Positions 20,728-29,186 of a DNA stretch of 64,000 nucleotides are shown piece by piece. Below the pieces are notes generated by a model. The model did not search any database. It worked only from the letters and a program-made list of their open reading frames with translations, and was not told the DNA's origin. A program made the translations under genes and the position numbers. The stretch comes from Variovorax sp. dw_308 (GTDB taxonomy: Bacteria > Pseudomonadota > Gammaproteobacteria > Burkholderiales > Burkholderiaceae_C), in NCBI RefSeq assembly GCF_019207085.1, contig NZ_JAATOM010000006.1, positions 186,001-250,000 of the forward strand, read 5' to 3'. Position 1 is the first letter of the stretch, and each line of letters begins with the position of its first letter.

Positions 20728-21636
20728 TCAGTCCGTCCAGGTCGCGAGCAATGGAATCCATTCCTGGGCGCCCTTGTCCGCCTTCTTGGCGGCCGCCTCT
20801 GTTGGGAGCCAGAGCAATCGGCCGAGCAGATTGACTACGTCGCCCAGCGAACCCGAGGTCAAGCGGTTCTTGGTCAGGAAGGCCAGCCATTGGCGCTGTT
20901 TGACGGGGTCATCACTGAACACCGTTGTCAGCGCAAGCGGCTTCGTTGTCGGCAATGCCGTCGAGCGCCGCGCAAAGGTTGCCGCGATGGCGTCACTCAA
21001 CGTGGCGAGGTCCAATTCCGTGCGCCGGGCGATCACCGCCAGATCGTAGAAGTCCTTCAGGCGCGTGTTGGCCTGCCCCAGCATCACCATGGCCTGGTAC
21101 TTCTCGGCAATGACGGTGTAGACCGGATAGGCGCGGAGCACTGGCGCGTCGAAACCGTCCAGCAATGTCGGGAACGCAACCGCTTGCGCCGCAGGCGTCA
21201 CGGCGTCGCCGAAGCCTACGTCGATTTGCAATCCACAGCGCGCCGAACCAAGCCTCGCCTGCAAGGTGATGCGCATGCCGCCGTAGGCGTTGTCTTCGCG
21301 AATGACCTGGGCGCGCACCGAACGGGGATCGAAAACGATTCCTTCATCCTCGACCATCGCCGCGAGATCGCGGAAGACGGCGGTGAGGCTCTCGGCGTCG
21401 GCGGGACCAAAGCCAAGCAGGTCCGCATCGCGGGTCGGGCGATGCGGTTCGTCGTACCAGAGCGCAAACAGCAGCGCTCCCTTGAGAAGGAACCGATTCG
21501 CATGCGCGGAGGTGCTGATGCGGAACAACAGGCGTTCCAGCGCGAACCGGTTCAACAGCAGGTTGTAGTCGTCCCCCCGCTCCTTCGCCAGCGTCAGCAG
21601 GCGCGCCAGGATGGACACAGGCAGGCCTTTGCTCAT
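20728..21636 (-). CDS. AbiEii-type nucleotidyltransferase toxin
   Basis: A 302-residue member of the AbiEii/AbiGii nucleotidyltransferase family, the toxin of type IV toxin-antitoxin/abortive-infection systems. The N-terminal part has LLLNRFALERLLFRIS and FLLKGALLFALW, then the nucleotidyltransferase motif RPTRDADLLGFG near residues 67-78; further on VYTVIAEKYQAMVMLGQANTRLKDFYDL is the conserved AbiEii block. Related enzymes transfer nucleotides to tRNA 3' ends or bind GTP. It overlaps the upstream AbiEi-like gene by four bases, giving tight translational coupling. Confidence 0.92.
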   Translation of the reverse strand: MSKGLPVSILARLLTLAKERGDDYNLLLNRFALERLLFRISTSAHANRFLLKGALLFALWYDEPHRPTRDADLLGFGPADAESLTAVFRDLAAMVEDEGIVFDPRSVRAQVIREDNAYGGMRITLQARLGSARCGLQIDVGFGDAVTPAAQAVAFPTLLDGFDAPVLRAYPVYTVIAEKYQAMVMLGQANTRLKDFYDLAVIARRTELDLATLSDAIAATFARRSTALPTTKPLALTTVFSDDPVKQRQWLAFLTKNRLTSGSLGDVVNLLGRLLWLPTEAAAKKADKGAQEWIPLLATWTD

Positions 21637-22232
21637 GCGACGATGGCCTCGAGGTAAGGCTGCATGACTCTTTCGACCCGATTGATCTTGGCGAAGTGCG
21701 CAATCCCGGTCATGTCGACCTTGCGTTCACGCCATGCGTCCTTCAGTGCTTCCATTGCCACGTCGAGCCCGATCTTGTTGCGAAACTTGAAGCAGTCCGT
21801 CACCGTCTTGGCGGCGCTGTAGACGCGAATCGGCGCGCCATGCTCCAACACGGTCAGGACGCCCTCCGTGTAGGCGTCCCCTCGCAGGCGCGCGATGCGC
21901 AGTGACGGATAGCCCAGCGCCGGTGCTTGCGTCCCTTCGGGCAGCGCGATCCAGACCTGATGAGGCGCCTGCGTGCCGATCTCGTGAAACTGCAGTGCGG
22001 ACAGCAGGCAAACCACGGCTTTCGGCACGCGCGCACAAACTTCCATGAGCGTCTGGTGCTCGGTGATTTCGACATCCAGCAGGCTGTAGACGCCGCGGGC
22101 AACGCGTTGCAATTTGCCGGCCTGATGCAGGCTGATCAACTGCTGGGGTGACCAACCGTGCTCCCGAACGTCGGCGGCGCGCAGCATGCGCCGACGCTTG
22201 GCAAGCTCAAGAATCTGGTCTGCGTCTGTCAT
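21633..22232 (-). CDS. AbiEi-type antitoxin and autoregulator
   Basis: A 199-residue protein with an N-terminal winged-helix segment (ILELAKRRRMLRAADVREHGWSPQQLISLHQAGKLQRVARGVYSL) and the AbiEi C-terminal domain containing VCLLSALQFHEIGTQAPHQVWIAL and IRVYSAAKTVTDCFKFRNKIGLDVA. AbiEi proteins repress their own promoter and neutralise AbiEii indirectly. I used the ATG at 22232; a TTG 12 codons upstream (22268) is in frame but would place translation inside the operator-like inverted repeat. Its stop overlaps the toxin start (ATGA). Confidence 0.9.
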   Translation of the reverse strand: MTDADQILELAKRRRMLRAADVREHGWSPQQLISLHQAGKLQRVARGVYSLLDVEITEHQTLMEVCARVPKAVVCLLSALQFHEIGTQAPHQVWIALPEGTQAPALGYPSLRIARLRGDAYTEGVLTVLEHGAPIRVYSAAKTVTDCFKFRNKIGLDVAMEALKDAWRERKVDMTGIAHFAKINRVERVMQPYLEAIVA

Positions 22233-22247
22233 TTGGTGGATTTTAGT

Positions 22248-22279
22248 ATCCGCATTACTTTTTCTCAAATAATGCGTAT
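22248..22279 (-). promoter_or_regulatory. Inverted-repeat operator candidate of the AbiE pair
   Basis: The arms ATCCGCATTA (22248-22257) and TAATGCGTAT (22270-22279) are complementary at 9 of 10 positions and are separated by 12 AT-rich bases. The element lies 16-47 bases upstream of the AbiEi ATG, where the promoter should be. AbiEi of known systems binds inverted repeats in its own promoter, so autoregulation here is a reasonable inference. Confidence 0.65.
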
Positions 22280-22570
22280 TTCAAAACGCGCATTGACCCG
22301 AAGCCACGGTCCCCTGCCCTGCCGTGCGCAAGGGCAGATGTGGCCGCTATCACGCAACAGCGGGGAGCCGACGGCCCTGTCGAGCACCCACCCAAGTCCA
22401 TTGGTGTTTTCCCACCATCCCTTGGCACTCGCGGAATGGCTGATATCTCCGTTTGACGCTTCCTCGCGTGGCGCACAGTTTTTAAGCTTGGCCCGTCAAT
22501 TTCGAATAGGTCGAAGTTGCAGCGGCAAGGCCGATTCGCCAGCCGCCATCAACATGAATGAGGACATCCA

Positions 22571-22888
22571 ATGCCGTTGTTTCTGAATGAAGTCTGGTTG
22601 GGCGACATGACGCCCTCGGTCATGGCGGAAGCCGTGGAGTTTTTCGGCAACCTGAGCGTCGGCTCCAAGCCCGACAACCTGCCCAACGATCTGCGGATGG
22701 TGGCGGGCCCGTGGCTCTCGGCTGAGGAGACCAAGGTGATGTTCGTCTTCGAGATCAACGACCCGTCGGACATGTTCGACGCCTATGCGGAGCGGGTCGT
22801 CAGCGGTCTTTTTTCGCATCGCAAGCTCACGCTGCTTTCCAGTTGGGAAGGCATGAAAGCCTATTCCGACCGCGTCAACGCGATCTAG
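22571..22888 (+). CDS. Hypothetical 105-residue protein, paralogue 1 of a tandem pair
   Basis: A small soluble protein starting MPLFLNEVWLGDMTPSVM. Alternating hydrophobic strands and helices (RMVAGPWLSAEETKVMFVFEI, then FDAYAERVVSGLFSHRKLTLL) suggest a ferredoxin-like alpha/beta barrel, but I recognise no family. It is the first gene of the TRAP/MhpDFE run and aligns without gaps to the next gene, with about 56 of 105 residues identical by hand count. Both proteins keep FNEVW or LNEVW, LAGPWLS/VAGPWLS and RKLTL. Confidence 0.82.
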   Translation: MPLFLNEVWLGDMTPSVMAEAVEFFGNLSVGSKPDNLPNDLRMVAGPWLSAEETKVMFVFEINDPSDMFDAYAERVVSGLFSHRKLTLLSSWEGMKAYSDRVNAI

Positions 22889-22917
22889 TTGTTTGCCGAA
22901 TTCCAAGGAGAAATTCA

Positions 22918-23235
22918 ATGCCGGTTTTTTTCAATGAAGTGTGGCTGAAGGACATGAGTCCGCCGGTCATGAAGGGTGTGACCGATTTCCTCGGCAAGCT
23001 GCGTGAAGGCGTCAAGCCGCACAACCTGCCGGAGGACCTCAAGCTCCTCGCAGGCCCCTGGCTTTCCAACGAAGAGGCCAAGGTCTATTTCGTCTTCGAG
23101 ATCGATGACCCGACGAAGACCTATGAAGCGTTCGCGGAGCGCGTGGCGGAAGGCCTCTTCCTGCGCCGCAAGCTGACGCTGGTGCAGAACTGGGCCGGCG
23201 CCCGCTCCTTCGCGGCGCACCTGGCCCGCAAGTAG
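22918..23235 (+). CDS. Hypothetical 105-residue protein, paralogue 2 of a tandem pair
   Basis: The second copy of the duplicated small protein, also exactly 105 residues, starting MPVFFNEVWLKDMSPPVM. A CCAAGGAGAAATTC ribosome site precedes the ATG at 22918. Conserved positions shared with the first copy include FNEVWL, DM-P-VM, NLP-DL, AGPWLS and FVFEI-DP, which probably mark the fold or a ligand site. Duplication with divergence to about half identity suggests a heterodimer or distinct ligands. It is 29 bases after copy 1 and 66 bases before the TRAP binding protein. Confidence 0.82.
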   Translation: MPVFFNEVWLKDMSPPVMKGVTDFLGKLREGVKPHNLPEDLKLLAGPWLSNEEAKVYFVFEIDDPTKTYEAFAERVAEGLFLRRKLTLVQNWAGARSFAAHLARK

Positions 23236-23301
23236 ACCGTCTGCCGGTCCTTGCCGACGCGCAGCCGACGACCCTGACAACAACCCGACAGAGACAACAC
23301 C

Positions 23302-24405
23302 GTGACCCAGACAAACACAAACCCAGCGCCCTTCACCGCACCTGCCTCGGACACGGTGGCACACGGAGGCCCGACCTCTCATGCGAGGCGCCAGTCGTTC
23401 CGGCAGTTCGCCGCGCTCGGCGCCGCGGCGCTCGCGCCCTCGCTGCTGCTGAAACCGTCCACGGCCAACGCCGCAGGCGCGGAGTTCTCGTACAAGCTCG
23501 GCATCGCCCTGGCCCCGTCGCACCCGACGACAGCCGGCTTGCAGGAGGCCTGCGCCACGATCCTGCGCGAGTCCAAGGGGCGGCTCTCGATCGAGGTGTT
23601 CCCGAACAGCCAGTTGGGCAGCGACACCGACATGATTTCCCAGGTTCGCTCGGGCGCGATCGATTTCGTGAGCACGGCCGGTCTGATCTGGGGCACGCTA
23701 ATCCCCGGCGCATCGATCAGTGGCGTGGGCTTTGCCTTTCCCGACTACGACACCGTCTTCAAGGCCATGGACGGCGACCTCGGCGCTCAGATCCGCTCGG
23801 GCTTCGCCAAGGCCGGCTTGCTGCCCCAGGCGAAGATCTGGGACCACGGCTTCCGCCAGGTGACCAGCAGCGGCCGGCAGATCAAGACGCCGCAGGACCT
23901 CGCCGGGTTCAAGCTGCGCGTGCCCCTCAGCCCGGCGCTCACGTCCCTGTTCAAGGCGTTCGGCGCCGCCCCCGCGGGCATCAACATGGCGGAGGTCTAC
24001 ACCGCGCTGCAGACCAAGATCGTCGACGGCCAGGAGAACCCGCTGACCATCGTCGACACGGCCAAGCTGTACGAGGTGCAGAAGTTCTGCTCGCTGACCT
24101 CGCATGTGTGGGATGGCTTCTGGCTGGTCGCCAACCTGCGCAAGTGGAACGCGCTGCCGGAAGACCTGCGCCAGCTGGCGTCCACCACCTTCGACGCGCA
24201 GGCCCTGCGCCAGCGCCAGGCGATCCGGGCGCTCAACGTGCGGCTGGGCGATGAGCTGAAGAGCAAGGGCATGACCTTCAACACGCCGGACCTCGCGCCC
24301 TTCCGCGAGGAACTCAAGAAGTCGGGCTTCTATGCCGACTGGAAGAAGAAGTTCGGCCCCGAAGCCTGGGCCACGCTCGAGAAGTACGCGGGCAACCTGT
24401 CCTGA
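23302..24405 (+). CDS. TRAP transporter substrate-binding protein (DctP family)
   Basis: A 367-residue periplasmic solute-binding protein. A long N-terminus carries a twin-arginine-like signal (ARRQSFRQFAALGAAALAPSLLL) ending near residue 53. The mature protein has the family blocks LGIALAPSHPTTAGLQEACATI, FPNSQLGSDTDMISQVRSGAIDF and the ligand-arginine region LRVPLSPALTSLFKAFGAAPAGINMAEVYTALQTKIVDGQENP near residue 215-255, which bind organic acids. It starts at a GTG (23302). It should serve the fused permease encoded two genes downstream; ligand probably an aromatic or aliphatic carboxylate. Confidence 0.92.
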   Translation: MTQTNTNPAPFTAPASDTVAHGGPTSHARRQSFRQFAALGAAALAPSLLLKPSTANAAGAEFSYKLGIALAPSHPTTAGLQEACATILRESKGRLSIEVFPNSQLGSDTDMISQVRSGAIDFVSTAGLIWGTLIPGASISGVGFAFPDYDTVFKAMDGDLGAQIRSGFAKAGLLPQAKIWDHGFRQVTSSGRQIKTPQDLAGFKLRVPLSPALTSLFKAFGAAPAGINMAEVYTALQTKIVDGQENPLTIVDTAKLYEVQKFCSLTSHVWDGFWLVANLRKWNALPEDLRQLASTTFDAQALRQRQAIRALNVRLGDELKSKGMTFNTPDLAPFREELKKSGFYADWKKKFGPEAWATLEKYAGNLS

Positions 24406-24489
24406 TCCAACTTCGCCCATTCGTTCGTTGACGTGGTGCTTGCGGCACCGCGTCGGCGGGTGCCTGCGCCATCCCAACAGAAACGAGAC

Positions 24490-25023
24490 ATGCACATGAA
24501 ACCGATCCGACTCCTCGGCCTCGCCGCAGCCCTGGCTGCGCTCGTGGCCACCGCCCTCCCTGCACGCGAAGCCCAGGCCCAGGACCTCAAGGGCAAGTAC
24601 GTCAGGACGCCGACGGGCTACCTGATGGTCCTGCGCAACGGCGACGACGTCATCGCGAACCTGGAGCGGCTGGCCGTGGTGGAGCAGATACCGAGCGCCA
24701 GCTTCGTCGGCATCGGCTTCATGCGCGAAGCGACGTTCGGCTTCTACGACTTCAGTCGCAAGGCCTTCGACCCCAAGACCTTCAACAACGTGGAGGTTGC
24801 CAACCTCACCGGGACCATCGCGTGGAAGGAGGGCAAGCCTTCCATCCACGCGCACGGCCTGGTCACCGACGGCAGCTTCATGGCCAGCGGCGGACATCTG
24901 CTCGGCCTGACGGTCGGCACCGGCTCCTCGGAGATCACCGTGCTGCTGCACCCGGAGAAGTACGAGCGCTTCGTCGACCCCGCCATCGGCGCGAACGTTC
25001 TCGGCCTGCCGGGACACCAATGA
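24490..25023 (+). CDS. Secreted PPC/DUF296-domain protein
   Basis: A 177-residue protein with a clear signal peptide (MKPIRLLGLAAALAALVATALPAREAQAQ) followed by a PPC (DUF296) domain: YLMVLRNGDDVIANLERLAVVEQIPSASFVGIGFM, HAHGLVTDGSFMASGGHLLGLTVGTGSSEITVLL. The HAH and GGHLL elements are the trimer core and metal-binding area of this fold. PPC domains are usually cytoplasmic or part of AT-hook proteins, so an exported form inside a transporter operon is unusual; it may be a periplasmic ligand-binding or isomerase-like protein. Two ATG codons at 24490 and 24496 are both possible starts. Confidence 0.8.
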   Translation: MHMKPIRLLGLAAALAALVATALPAREAQAQDLKGKYVRTPTGYLMVLRNGDDVIANLERLAVVEQIPSASFVGIGFMREATFGFYDFSRKAFDPKTFNNVEVANLTGTIAWKEGKPSIHAHGLVTDGSFMASGGHLLGLTVGTGSSEITVLLHPEKYERFVDPAIGANVLGLPGHQ

Positions 25024-25067
25024 ACACCGCGGCCATCGTCCGGTCCACGACACATCCAGGAGGCTCC

Positions 25068-26969
25068 ATGCACAGCCAACCGCAGGCCATCGTTGCGCCC
25101 ATCCCGGAGTTGCCGGGCCAGGACGCTGCAACCACGTCGATCCCGGCGTGGCTCGCCCGGTGCGAGAAGTTCCTCGGCCATCTCACCGAGATCCCGGCGG
25201 CGCTGCTCGTGCTGGCGGAGATCTGCGTGCTGTTCGCCGGTGTCACCAGCCGCTACCTGTTCCACACGCCCATCATCTGGGCCGACGAACTGGCCTCCCT
25301 GCTGTTCCTGTGGCTGGCCATGTTCGGCGCCGCGGTCGCGTTCCGGCGCGGCAGCCACATGCGGATGACGGCCTTCGTGGACAAGGCCTCGCCGGGCACC
25401 CGGTCCCGCCTGGACCTGTTCGCGGTGGTGGCGGCGCTGGCCTATCTGGTGCTGATCGCGCATCCGGCCTACGAGTTCGCGGTGGACGAAATGATGGTGA
25501 CCCTGCCGGCCATGGACATCTCGAACGTCTGGCGTGCGGCGGCCATCCCGGTCGGTGTCGTGCTGATCACGGCGATGGCCTTGCTGCGGCTGGCCAGCTT
25601 TGCCAACCGCAAGCAGGCGGCGCTGGTGGTCCTGGCGGTCGCCTTGCTGGTCGGCGCGATGCTGGCGCTGCAGCCGGTGCTGGCGGGCCTGGGCAACCTG
25701 AACCTGCTGATCTTCTTCGTGGGTGTCGTCGGCTTGCTGGTGTTCTCCGGCGTGCCGATCGCCTTCGCATTCGGGCTGGCGACGCTGGGCTACATCGGCC
25801 TGACGACCTCGACGCCGGTCGGCGTGGTGATCGGGCGCATGGACGAGGGCATGTCCCACCTGATCCTGCTGTCGGTGCCGATGTTCGTGTTCCTGGGCCT
25901 GCTGATCGAGATGACCGCCATGGCCAAGGCGATGGTCGACTTCCTGGCCAGCCTGCTGGGGCACATCAAGGGCGGCCTGTCGTACGTGCTGATCGCCGCG
26001 ATGTATCTGGTGTCGGGCATCTCGGGATCGAAGGCCGCCGACATGGCCGCCGTCGCGCCGGTGCTGTTCCCGGAGATGAAGCGCAGGGGCGCCAAGGAGG
26101 GCGACATGGTGGCCCTGCTGTCCGCCTCCGGCGCGCAGACCGAGACCATTCCGCCCAGCCTGGTGCTGATCACCATCGGCTCGGTCACCGGCATCTCGAT
26201 CGCGGACCTGTTCACCGGCGGCCTGGTGCCCGGCGTGGTGCTCGCGATCATGCTCAGCGCCGTGGTGTGGTGGCGCTACCGGTCGGGCTCGCATGCGGTC
26301 GACCGCAAGGCGGCATGGCGTGTCATCGGCAAGACACTGGTCATCGCCGCCCCGGCGCTTGCCTTGCCTTTCGTGATCCGGGCCGCGGTCATCGAGGGCG
26401 TGGCAACGGCGACAGAGGTGTCGACCATCGGCATCGTCTACTCGGTGTGCGTGGGCCTGCTCGTCTATCGCAAGTTCGACTGGCGCCGGGTCGGTCCGGC
26501 ACTGGTGGAAACGGCTTCGCTGTCGGGTGCCATCCTGCTCATCATCGGCGCGGCGACCGGCATGGCCTGGGCGCTGACGCAGTCCGGGTTCTCGCGGCAA
26601 CTGGCGGAAGTCATGACGCACCTGCCGGGCGGCGCCGCGGGCTTCCTCGCGGTCTCGATCGTCGCGTTCATCGTGCTCGGCAGCGTGCTCGAAGGGATTC
26701 CGGCGATCGTGCTGTTCGGGCCGCTGCTGTTCCCGATCGCCAAGCAGTTGGGCATCCACGAGGTGCAGTACGCGATGGTGGTGGTGCTGTCGATGGGCAT
26801 CGGTCTCTTTGCACCGCCCTTCGGCGTGGGCTACTACGCCGCTTGCGCCATCAGCCGCGTGAGCCCCAGCGAAGGCATCAAGCCGATCGCCGGCTACATG
26901 CTCGCGCTGCTCGCCGGAACCATCCTGATCGCCGTCTTCCCGTGGTTCTCCATCGGCTTCCTCGGCTGA
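25068..26969 (+). CDS. Fused TRAP transporter permease (DctQ-DctM)
   Basis: A 633-residue membrane protein joining the small and large TRAP permease subunits. Residues about 25-185 form the four-helix DctQ part (FAGVTSRYLFHTPIIWADELASLLFLWLAMFGAAVAFRRGSHMRM). After a linker, the DctM part has FSGVPIAFAFGLATLGY, LSVPMFVFLGLLIEMTAMA, GSKAADMAAVAPVLFPEMKRRG and SGAQTETIPPSLVLITIG. AGGAGG at 25059-25064 decides the ATG at 25068; an ATG at 25020 overlapping the previous stop is also in frame. Transport is Na+ or H+ coupled in this family. Confidence 0.93.
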   Translation: MHSQPQAIVAPIPELPGQDAATTSIPAWLARCEKFLGHLTEIPAALLVLAEICVLFAGVTSRYLFHTPIIWADELASLLFLWLAMFGAAVAFRRGSHMRMTAFVDKASPGTRSRLDLFAVVAALAYLVLIAHPAYEFAVDEMMVTLPAMDISNVWRAAAIPVGVVLITAMALLRLASFANRKQAALVVLAVALLVGAMLALQPVLAGLGNLNLLIFFVGVVGLLVFSGVPIAFAFGLATLGYIGLTTSTPVGVVIGRMDEGMSHLILLSVPMFVFLGLLIEMTAMAKAMVDFLASLLGHIKGGLSYVLIAAMYLVSGISGSKAADMAAVAPVLFPEMKRRGAKEGDMVALLSASGAQTETIPPSLVLITIGSVTGISIADLFTGGLVPGVVLAIMLSAVVWWRYRSGSHAVDRKAAWRVIGKTLVIAAPALALPFVIRAAVIEGVATATEVSTIGIVYSVCVGLLVYRKFDWRRVGPALVETASLSGAILLIIGAATGMAWALTQSGFSRQLAEVMTHLPGGAAGFLAVSIVAFIVLGSVLEGIPAIVLFGPLLFPIAKQLGIHEVQYAMVVVLSMGIGLFAPPFGVGYYAACAISRVSPSEGIKPIAGYMLALLAGTILIAVFPWFSIGFLG

Positions 26970-26997
26970 TCGCTCTTCTCCATTTCAAAGGACTCCC

Positions 26998-27315
26998 ATG
27001 AAGTTTTCCTGCTGGATCACCTACGCCCCGGATGCGGCAACGGTGGCCGAACTGCGGCCCCGACACCGCGCCTATCTCGCCAGCCTGCTGGCCCAGGGTG
27101 AGCTCGTGCTGGCCGGCCCATTCGCCGACGGCAGCGGTGCCCTGTTCGTCTACGAGGCAGCGGACGAAGCCGCCGCCATGCACCTGATCGGCCAGGACCC
27201 CTTCTTCACCGGCGGCGTGTTCGCGCAGGTGCTGGTCAAGCCCTGGACCGCCGTGTTCTGCAACCCCTCTGCCTTGCAGCCAGCGCTCGCCTCGGCAGCG
27301 CTGGCCTCCTCCTGA
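26998..27315 (+). CDS. YciI-like protein
   Basis: A 105-residue protein of the YciI superfamily (dimeric ferredoxin-like barrel): FSCWITYAPDAATVAELRPRHRAYLASLLAQGELVLAGPFADGSGALFVYEAADEAAAMHLIGQDPFFTGGVF. The conserved His in RPRHRAYL and the QDPFFTGGVF block are typical. Members act as small hydrolases, dehydrochlorinases or isomerases in catabolic pathways. A CAAAGGACTCCC ribosome site precedes the ATG. Located directly before the MhpD-like hydratase, so it probably acts on a pathway intermediate. Confidence 0.88.
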   Translation: MKFSCWITYAPDAATVAELRPRHRAYLASLLAQGELVLAGPFADGSGALFVYEAADEAAAMHLIGQDPFFTGGVFAQVLVKPWTAVFCNPSALQPALASAALASS

Positions 27316-27332
27316 AAAAGAAAGCGACAAAC

Positions 27333-28124
27333 ATGACCACCATGCCTCCATCGATCGCCGACATCGCCACCCGCCTCCGGGTCGCGGCCCAGACCGGCAT
27401 TGCCATACCGCCCATCCGCGATGAACTGAAAGACGGTGGCGCCGATGCGGCCTACCGGATCCAGGAAGCCAACACCCTGTTCCACCTGGCCGAAGGCCGG
27501 CGCCTGGTCGGACGCAAGATCGGACTCACGTCCAAGTCCGTGCAGTTGCAGTTGGGCGTCGACGCGCCCGACTTCGGCATGCTGTTCGCGGACATGGAAC
27601 TGGATGCCGGCGAGGAAGTGGCCCTCGGCCGCGTGATGCAGCCGAAGGTGGAAGCCGAGGTGGCCATCGTCCTGAAGCGCGACCTCTCGGACGAAGGGCT
27701 GACGCTGTCCCGGCTGATGTCCGCCGTGGCCTACGTGCTGCCTGCCGTCGAGATCGTCGGCAGCCGCATCCAGAACTGGGACATCCGCCTGCTCGACACG
27801 ATCGCGGACAACGCGTCATCCGGCCTCTATGCGCTCGGAACCGAGCCGCGCAAGCTCGACCAGGTCGACCTGCGGCTGTGCGGCATGGTCATGGAGCGGC
27901 GCGGCGATGTGGTCTCGGTCGGCGCCGGCGCCGCGTGCCTGGGCCATCCGCTGAACGCCGCGCTGTGGCTCGCCAGGAAGATGGTCGAAGTCGGAAGGCC
28001 GCTCAAGGAAGGCGACGTGATCATGAGCGGGGCGCTGGGGCCGATGGTCGCGGTGGCGCCGGGCGACTCGGTGGTCACCACCATCGGTGGTCTTGGCAGC
28101 GTCACCACCCAGTTCGCCGCCTGA
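27333..28124 (+). CDS. mhpD: 2-keto-4-pentenoate hydratase (MhpD type)
   Basis: A 263-residue member of the fumarylacetoacetate-hydrolase-like hydratase/decarboxylase family. Key segments are [45 protein letters not shown] (metal-binding Glu pair, EAE) and [30 protein letters not shown]. It adds water to 2-hydroxypenta-2,4-dienoate giving 4-hydroxy-2-oxovalerate, the step before the aldolase encoded two genes on. 4-Oxalocrotonate decarboxylase is the main alternative in the same family. First of the three lower meta-pathway genes. Confidence 0.9.
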   Translation: MTTMPPSIADIATRLRVAAQTGIAIPPIRDELKDGGADAAYRIQEANTLFHLAEGRRLVGRKIGLTSKSVQLQLGVDAPDFGMLFADMELDAGEEVALGRVMQPKVEAEVAIVLKRDLSDEGLTLSRLMSAVAYVLPAVEIVGSRIQNWDIRLLDTIADNASSGLYALGTEPRKLDQVDLRLCGMVMERRGDVVSVGAGAACLGHPLNAALWLARKMVEVGRPLKEGDVIMSGALGPMVAVAPGDSVVTTIGGLGSVTTQFAA

Positions 28125-28223
28125 ACGCGTGGCTTGAACTCGCCACTGAATTCGCTGCCTGCATTCGCCGCCTGAAGCCACGCCAGCTTCACGCCCCAAT
28201 CATTCATTTGTTAGGAACCAACC

Positions 28224-29186
28224 ATGCCTCCACACAAGCTCAAGGTCGCGATCATCGGCCCGGGCAACATCGGCACCGACCTGATGATCAAGGTCATGCG
28301 CAACAGCCAGCACCTCGAGATGGGTGCGATGGTCGGCGTCGATCCGAAGTCCGACGGGCTCGCGCGTGCCGAGCGCCTCGGCATCGCCACGACAGCCGAG
28401 GGCATCGAGGGCCTGCTGCGCCTCGATGTCTTCGAGGACATCGACATCGTGTTCGACGCCACCTCCGCAGGCGCTCACAAGCACCACAACGCCGTGCTGC
28501 AGGCGCACGGCGTCCAGGTGATCGACCTCACGCCGGCGGCCATCGGCCCCTATGTGATCCCGGCCATCAACCTCGAAGCCGAGAACGCGAGCAACATGAA
28601 CATGGTCACCTGCGGTGGCCAGGCGACCATCCCGATGGTGGCGGCCGTCTCGCGCGTGGCGAAGGTGCACTACGCGGAGATCGTGGCATCGATCTCCAGC
28701 AAGAGCGCGGGGCCGGGCACGCGGGCCAACATCGACGAGTTCACCGAGACGACGAAGGCGGCCATCGAGAAGCTCGGCGGCGCCGAGCGCGGCAAGGCGA
28801 TCATCGTGCTGAACCCGGCGGAGCCGCCGCTGATCATGCGCGACTCGGTGTTCGTGCTGTCCGAACTGGCCGACCAGGCGCTGGTCGAAGCCAGCATCGA
28901 GCAGATGGTGGCCAGCGTGAAGGCGTACGTGCCGGGATACCGGCTGAAGCAGCGCGTGCAGTTCGACGTCATCGCGCCCGAGCATCCGCTGAACGTGCCC
29001 AGGCTCGGGCCGCGCCACGGCCTCAAGACCTCGGTCTACCTGGAGGTCGAAGGCGCCGCGCACTACCTGCCGTCCTATGCCGGCAACCTCGACATCATGA
29101 CCTCGGCCGCGCTCGCCTGCGGCGACATGATGGCCCAACGACGCATCGCCCGCGGCATCGCCCGCGGCCTGAAGGAGACGACATGA
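28224..29186 (+). CDS. mhpF: Acetaldehyde dehydrogenase, acetylating
   Basis: A 320-residue enzyme converting acetaldehyde, NAD+ and CoA to acetyl-CoA. It begins with the Rossmann motif [20 protein letters not shown]; the catalytic Cys is in [17 protein letters not shown] near residue 131, and [21 protein letters not shown] follows. It overlaps the aldolase gene by four bases (ATGA). In known systems this enzyme forms a channelling complex with the 4-hydroxy-2-oxovalerate aldolase. Normal length and intact motifs. Confidence 0.96.
   Translation: MPPHKLKVAIIGPGNIGTDLMIKVMRNSQHLEMGAMVGVDPKSDGLARAERLGIATTAEGIEGLLRLDVFEDIDIVFDATSAGAHKHHNAVLQAHGVQVIDLTPAAIGPYVIPAINLEAENASNMNMVTCGGQATIPMVAAVSRVAKVHYAEIVASISSKSAGPGTRANIDEFTETTKAAIEKLGGAERGKAIIVLNPAEPPLIMRDSVFVLSELADQALVEASIEQMVASVKAYVPGYRLKQRVQFDVIAPEHPLNVPRLGPRHGLKTSVYLEVEGAAHYLPSYAGNLDIMTSAALACGDMMAQRRIARGIARGLKETT

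Noticed and set aside
28224..29186. Assignment as a glycolytic or general aldehyde dehydrogenase
   Set aside because: The length of 320 residues, the CGGQATIP motif and coupling to the aldolase fit the acetylating MhpF type only.
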